Shown piece by piece: positions 59,175 to 64,000 of a stretch of 64,000 bases of DNA. This DNA comes from Tillandsia leiboldiana. Lineage: Eukaryota; Streptophyta; Magnoliopsida; Poales; Bromeliaceae. Numbering within the stretch: the first letter of the stretch is position 1; each line of letters starts with the position of its first letter. A program made the position numbers and the translations under genes. A model generated the notes under the pieces. The model was not told the DNA's origin. It saw nothing but the letters and a program-made list of their open reading frames with translations, and did not search any database. The DNA lies in the NCBI GenBank assembly GCA_029204045.2, contig CM055076.1, positions 24,996,542-25,060,541 on the forward strand, in the 5' to 3' direction.

Positions 59175-59350
59175 AAAATGAGCAATGTTATCTGTACACT
59201 CAAAAGTATATATATGATGTACATCCATCTATTTTAGGGTAGGGTGTAATTCACTAGCCACTTCGAAATAATTAGTAAAATTTATCCATCCTAAAATGGG
59301 TGTGATGTATATCGTATACCCATTTGGTATGTACAAAATGTGACGCACTA
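59175..59350. mobile_element. Decayed MITE of the 'gagcaatgctat' family
   Basis: Paralogue of 20895-21075 ('gagcaatgttatctgtacac' to 'ggtatgtacaaaatg'). The insertion is shared by both duplication copies, so it is older than the duplication. Confidence 0.6.
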
Positions 59351-59466
59351 CTTTTCAGACGGTTATCTATTCTAGAACTACTCTAACTCTAACTCGCTCA
59401 ACTCTCTTAATCTCTTAGATCTTGCTATCAACCAAAATATTATAACCGAATTAAAAGATTGAATCC

Positions 59467-59468
<2 letters not shown>

Positions 59469-59540
<72 letters not shown>
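59469..59540. repeat. (TA)n microsatellite
   Basis: About 70 bases of TA dinucleotides, paralogous to the longer tract at 21197. Confidence 0.95.
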
Positions 59541-59542
<2 letters not shown>

Positions 59543-59864
59543 CTAATTCAAATTTGAGGAGCATCACACAAGAAATATTTTTCTTATAAAATTTAGAAAT
59601 AATATCTAATATGTCATTCAAAATTTCAAAATATTTTATTTACTTCTAAAAGATTAATCTTTTTAAAAAAAAAATTCAAATAATTTTTTCAAATAATTTT
59701 ATTAATTTTCATTAGGATTTACTAGTGAGATTAGATTTTAAAAAATATTTTGATAATTTTAAAATAAATTTTAAATTTTTGAATAGTAATAAAATGTAAA
59801 TAATCAAAAGATCCCCAATAATTCATCATGGCCCACTGTAATTTTTGGTGCTTCTGCATTGTCC

Positions 59865-61226
59865 GTATCATTTACTCCCAATTGTTTGTTTACATATATA
59901 GTTCAAGTTCATCCTCATCTCTCACTCCTCAGTACCTGAAACATCTACTTCAAGAGCTTCTTTGATTGTAGTATTTTCTCTTATTAAATTTGAGATTATT
60001 TTGGAGCAGCTACTCTCTCTTCAATCTTCTTTTTGGGTTTGTGGTTAGTTGTGCTTCTTCTAGCTACTTATTCTTTTAAGTTAATTTTTAAGTTCCAAAA
60101 GTTCTATTTTGTGCTACTTCTACTTATTCTTTTCAATTAATTTGTGAGTTCCAAAGTTTCTTTCTTTAAAAAAAATTATTATTTTTGCTATCAACTAGTT
60201 GATTCTGTAAGGTATAGAGAGTATAGTATGTCTTTGTTGATTAATACATTGTTTGGATTCACATGATCTTTGGTAACAAGATAACAAAAGATAATAAATG
60301 AGATAGAATAATTTAGTCTTATAAAAAAATTTCACTTTATTCACTAAAATAAAATTAGGTTATAGGGACACATGTTTGTGACACTTTTGTATAAGTGTCC
60401 TATCTATATTCTATCTATATCCAAAATTAGATTATAGGGACACATTTTTGGGACACATTACAAAAATGTGTCGCTATACACCCTAGCGATGACACATATA
60501 GCAACACTTACAATAAGTGTCGGTATTTTTGTCAACGACATTTTTTTTAGATTTTAGAAATATTTAAAAATGTCGCTATAGCCTAATTTTGTTGTAGTGA
60601 TTGTTGATGGTTTAGCAACTAAATCGACGATCAATACCATGCAAGATGATTAAAGATACATAAACAATCTAGAAATAGAGTTCTATGATTTAAAAATTTT
60701 ATTTTCTAGCTCCCTTCTAAAAAATTAGCAACCTTGGTCAATAAGAATGGTCAAAATTAGCAATCTTCCAAAAATAAAATTTAAAAAGTTCTTAAATTCA
60801 CAATCTTGGGTTGTAGGTTTTTATCTAGATAGTTGAGAGAATTTTATTTATTATCAAAAGCTTAAATTTAGTTTGTTTAATTTGCTAGATGTTTAACATG
60901 TAGACGATTAAAAGATCTTATGTCTTTAATAGATTACTATAAAATTAATTTTTTGGGAAACAAGATCAATAGCCACTGTGTTTTTTTAGTTATAGACCAT
61001 AGATATTATCAAGAAATGTACAAACTGTAATATTGTTATTGGTTATGATGAATCTTTTATCTCAAAAATTTGTTAAACTAATTTTCAAACAAGTTATTGC
61101 TTTTTGTTCTGACAGACTACAATATTATTACGTGTGTTTTTTCTTTTTAACTGAGAATTCTAACAAATATTTATTCAGTGCACTACCAAGATATTACTCT
61201 GGAGATAATTATATGTTCTTTGCTAT
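59865..61226 (+). repeat. NLR leader module A' (with CACTA MITE inside)
   Basis: Paralogue of 21640-22755, about 90 percent alike by eye, interrupted at 60342-60599. It runs straight into module B'. Confidence 0.85.
60342..60599. mobile_element. CACTA-type MITE, 258 bp, with empty site in paralogues
   Basis: The ends CACTAAAATAAAATTAGG and CCTAATTTTGTTGTAGTG are inverted copies. ATT is duplicated at 60339-60341 and 60600-60602, the 3-base size typical of CACTA transposons. Modules A and C keep the empty site ('tttattgttgatg' type), so the insertion is later than the duplication. The interior contains inverted 'gtgtc.ctata' units and no reading frame. Confidence 0.9.
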
Positions 61227-61830
61227 CCTTGTCTCTCACTCCTCAGTCCAACATCTACTTCAAGAGCTTATTTGATTGTGGTATTTTCTCTGGTGAAATT
61301 TGAGATTATTTTGGAGCAACTACCTCTTCAATCTTCTTTTTGGGTTTGTGGTTAGTTGTACTTCTTCTACTTATTCTCTTTTTCTTTAATTATTTTATTT
61401 GCTATCAACTATATAGGTGATTCTATAAGGTAAAAAGAGCATAATATGTCTTTGTTGATTAATATATTGTTTGGATTCACATCATGATCTTCGGAAACAA
61501 GATAACTAGAGATAATAATTGAGCTAGAATAATTTGGCCTCTCATATAGTACTTTCAATTTATTGTTGATGATTCGGTATCTAAATCAATGATCAATACT
61601 ATACAAAATAATTATAGATACAAAACTTTCTAGAAATAGAGTTCTATGATTTTAAAATTTTATTTTCGGCTCCTTTCTAAAAGTTAACAATCTCGGTCAA
61701 TAACAATTTTGGTCAATAAAAATGATCAAAATTAGCAACTTATTAAAAATAAAATTAAAAAATTCATAAATTCATAATCTTAGTTGTAGGTTTTGATCTA
61801 GATAGTTGAGATAATTTTATGGATAATAAT
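61227..61830 (+). repeat. NLR leader module B'
   Basis: Paralogue of 22756-23345 ('tctcactcctcagtccaaca' to 'gttttgatctagatagttga'). Confidence 0.85.
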
Positions 61831-61929
61831 ACTTTGGTACTTATTTTTATAACTAATAAAAAAAAATTAATGGTGGATTGACAAAAAATAAAACTGTAAT
61901 TTTATATATTAACATATTAAAACTGAGCC

Positions 61930-62262
61930 CCATTAATTCACCATGGCCCACTGTAATCATTGTTGATGGGAAAAGTCACGAGGGAATATGTTTCTTGGTA
62001 GCTGCACTGTCCAAATCAATTAGATTTTGTGTTCAATTTGTGACACCTTCCCACCCACATAATCATTTTGGTAAATATAAATTTTATAAAATTATTTTTA
62101 AAAATATAAATTTTTAGAAAATCATTATTTTTTTTTAAAAAAAGGTATATTATTTGTTTATGTACTTCATCCTCCCTCCTTCCCCCGAAACTACGTACTC
62201 TTGTTCCTTTTTATGTTTATTTTTATTATTATTATTTTTTTGTCTGTTCTTATGCACGCGCG
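61930..62262 (+). repeat. NLR leader module C', first piece
   Basis: 'aattcaccatggcccact', 'gtttcttggtagctgca' and 'ttcatcctccctcc' match the upstream part of modules A and C. T-rich and ATT-repeat tracts follow (62215-62240). Confidence 0.65.
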
Positions 62263-62518
62263 ACTACAACAAAATTAGGTTATATCGATATTTTTAAGTA
62301 TTTCTAAAATCTAAAAAAAGTATCGTTGACAAAAATACCGACACTTATTGTAAGTGTTGCTATATGTGTCATCGCTAGGGTGTATAACGATATATTTTTA
62401 TAATGTGTCCCAAAAATGTGTCCCTATAACCTAATTTTGGATATAGATGGAATATAGATAGGACACTTATACAAAAGTGTCACAAACATGTGTCCCTATA
62501 ATTTAATTTTGTTGTAGT
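62263..62518. mobile_element. CACTA-type MITE, second copy, reverse orientation
   Basis: The ends ACTACAACAAAATTA and TTAATTTTGTTGTAGT are flanked by GCG on both sides (62260-62262, 62519-62521). The 256-bp interior is the reverse complement of the element at 60342. One terminal base (C of CACTA) is missing at the left, or the 3-base duplication should be read one base further in. Confidence 0.85.
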
Positions 62519-62569
62519 GCGAATCTCGGCGGCCTCCTTCCTCCTCTCCTCTTGTTTCGGCTTTTGCTT

Positions 62570-63080
62570 TTCATTATTATTATTATTTTTTTTAATTTAA
62601 AATTTTTATATTTTAAAAAATATTTAAATTTATAAAATTTAAAATTTATTTTATTTTTTTATAAATTTTTAAATTTTTAACTTTACTTTTTAATAAATTT
62701 AAAAATTTTATTTTATTTTTAAATTTATTAATTTTAAAATTTTAAAATTTATACAAATTTTTTATAATTTTTTTTTAAATTTATATAAATTTAAAAATTA
62801 AGATTTTTGCTCCCACTTAAAATTTTTATAAAAATTAAAATTTATACAAATTTTTAAATTTTAATTTAAAAAAAAAACTAAGAGGAAGGATATATTAGTT
62901 ATTTTATATAAAATACTACTTTTTAATCCTCTTATTCTTCATTCCCTATCAAATATTATTTTTTTTATACCTGACACTAACCTAATACCCAACAAAATAT
63001 AAATTTACAATAATTCCTGTTTGTTCTAAAAATTATACTTATTCCTGAAACTATTAGTTCTCTCTTATATCCCAACCAAA
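62570..63080. repeat. AT-rich inserted block, inverted relative to 24601
   Basis: 'aaatttttaaattttaa'-type low-complexity sequence followed by 'ttattcctgaaactattagt' and 'tctcttatatccc'. This is the reverse complement of the left part of 24601-25569. No gene. Confidence 0.6.
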
Positions 63081-63084
63081 AACT

Positions 63085-63868
63085 TCTTAATTTGATTGCA
63101 ATATTTTCTCTAGTTAAATTAAAGTTGAGATTATTTTGGAGCAGCTATCTCTTCAATTTCCTTTTTGGGTTTGTGGTTAGATGTGCTACTTCTAGCTACT
63201 TATTCTCTTTAATTAATTTTTAAGTTCCAAAGATTTTTTTAAAAAAAATTATTTTCTTTACTATCAACTAGTTGGTTCTGTAAGGTACAGAGAGTATCGT
63301 ATGCCTTTGTTGATTAATTTATTATTTGAATTCACATAATCTTTGGAAACAACATAACAAAAGATAATAATTAAGGTATAGAATAAACTTCCACTTTTTT
63401 GTTGATGGTTGAGCATCTAAATCGATGATTGATACTATGCAAGATGATTAAAAATACATAAACTTTTTAGAAAAAGAGTTTTATGATTTAAAAATTTTAT
63501 ATTCTGGCTCCCTTCTAAAAATTAGCAATCTTGGTTAATAGGAATGGTTAAAATTAACGATGTTCTAAAAATAAAGTTAATTTTTTTTAAAAAAATTCAC
63601 AATCTTTGTTGTAGATTTTGATCTACATAGTTGAGAGAATTTTATTTATTATCAAAAGCTTAAATTTAGTTTGTTTGTCTTTTCTATTTAATTACCTCTT
63701 CAACCAGTGTACTAGCATCATTTGCTAGATCTTTAACACATAGATGAGTAAAAGATCTTCTATCTTTAATAGATTACTATCAGATCAATCTTTTGGGAAA
63801 CAAGATCAATAGCCACCGTGATTCCTTAGTTATAGACCATAAATATTATCGAAAAATGTACATAGTGG
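63085..63868 (+). repeat. NLR leader module C'
   Basis: Colinear with 25580-25680 plus 26979-27680, without the solo LTR. It ends at 'gaaaaatgtaca'; after that the sequence no longer follows the NLR leader. Confidence 0.85.
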
Positions 63869-64000
63869 ATAGCATACAGAGTACGCAATTGATAGTGATT
63901 TTCTTTGAATTTAAACTTGCTAATGTACAATGAGATGACCTTCTACAATATATTACAAATTGTATCACAAATCAGATAAGTCTAAAATTTGACATATTAG
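63869..64000. other. Unassigned right edge
   Basis: Unrelated to the equivalent position before the NLR at 27690. No reading frame or repeat identified in this short end. Confidence 0.5.

Larger units (their letters stand above)
55340..63870. repeat. Segmental duplication, copy 2
   Basis: Direct-orientation paralogue of 18300-27870 (landmarks given there). Private insertions are the mobile-domain block (56901-58320) and the MITEs at 55578, 60342 and 62263. It lacks the solo LTR found at 25681. Homology ends at about 63868, before the position where the NLR would follow. Confidence 0.85.

Overview
This window is plant nuclear DNA. It is AT-rich, has GT-AG introns, and carries LTR retrotransposons primed by initiator-Met tRNA, MITEs, and one intact CC-NB-ARC-LRR (CNL) resistance gene with no TIR-type NLR. 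The overall style suggests a monocot. Pineapple or a relative is my guess from general resemblance only; no sequence here proves it. A 100-N assembly gap lies at 17645-17744.

Only two protein genes look largely intact. The first is a POP4/Rpp29-like RNase P/MRP subunit gene of 8 coding exons (12011-14715, +). Exon 4 needs a one-base shift to stay in frame. The second is a single-coding-exon RPM1-like CNL gene of 923 residues (27973-30744, +). Broken genes are an SF3A2 3' half (32826-33850, -), an orphan 3' tail of a second NLR (34814-34966, +), a plant-mobile-domain fragment (57173-58270, +) and the decayed internal part of a retrotransposon (1-2396, -).

Layout: 1-6715 is the right end of a minus-strand retrotransposon with a 4.3-kb LTR. 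6716-11600 is AT-rich repeat-laden spacer. 11620-14715 is POP4 with its leader. 15774-18815 is a cluster of small elements (hAT-like, a TRIM, two MITEs). 18300-27870 is the first copy of a roughly 9-kb direct segmental duplication that ends at the NLR gene. 30745-36172 holds the NLR 3' flank, the SF3A2 remnant and the duplicated NLR tail and flank. 36173-48633 is a stack of nested elements: one solo LTR that received two more solo LTRs and a TRIM. 49564-54367 is a further solo LTR in the opposite orientation. 55340-63870 is the second copy of the segmental duplication, without an NLR inside the window.

The most notable structure is a non-coding leader module of about 0.4-1.1 kb. It precedes the NLR, it is repeated head-to-tail three times upstream of that gene and three more times in the second duplication copy, and a diverged copy also forms the 5' flank of POP4. 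Both genes appear to use the same 5'-UTR intron donor within it. A housekeeping RNA-processing gene and an immune-receptor array therefore share an upstream region. Several insertions sit in one copy of the duplication but not the other, so the order of events can be read.
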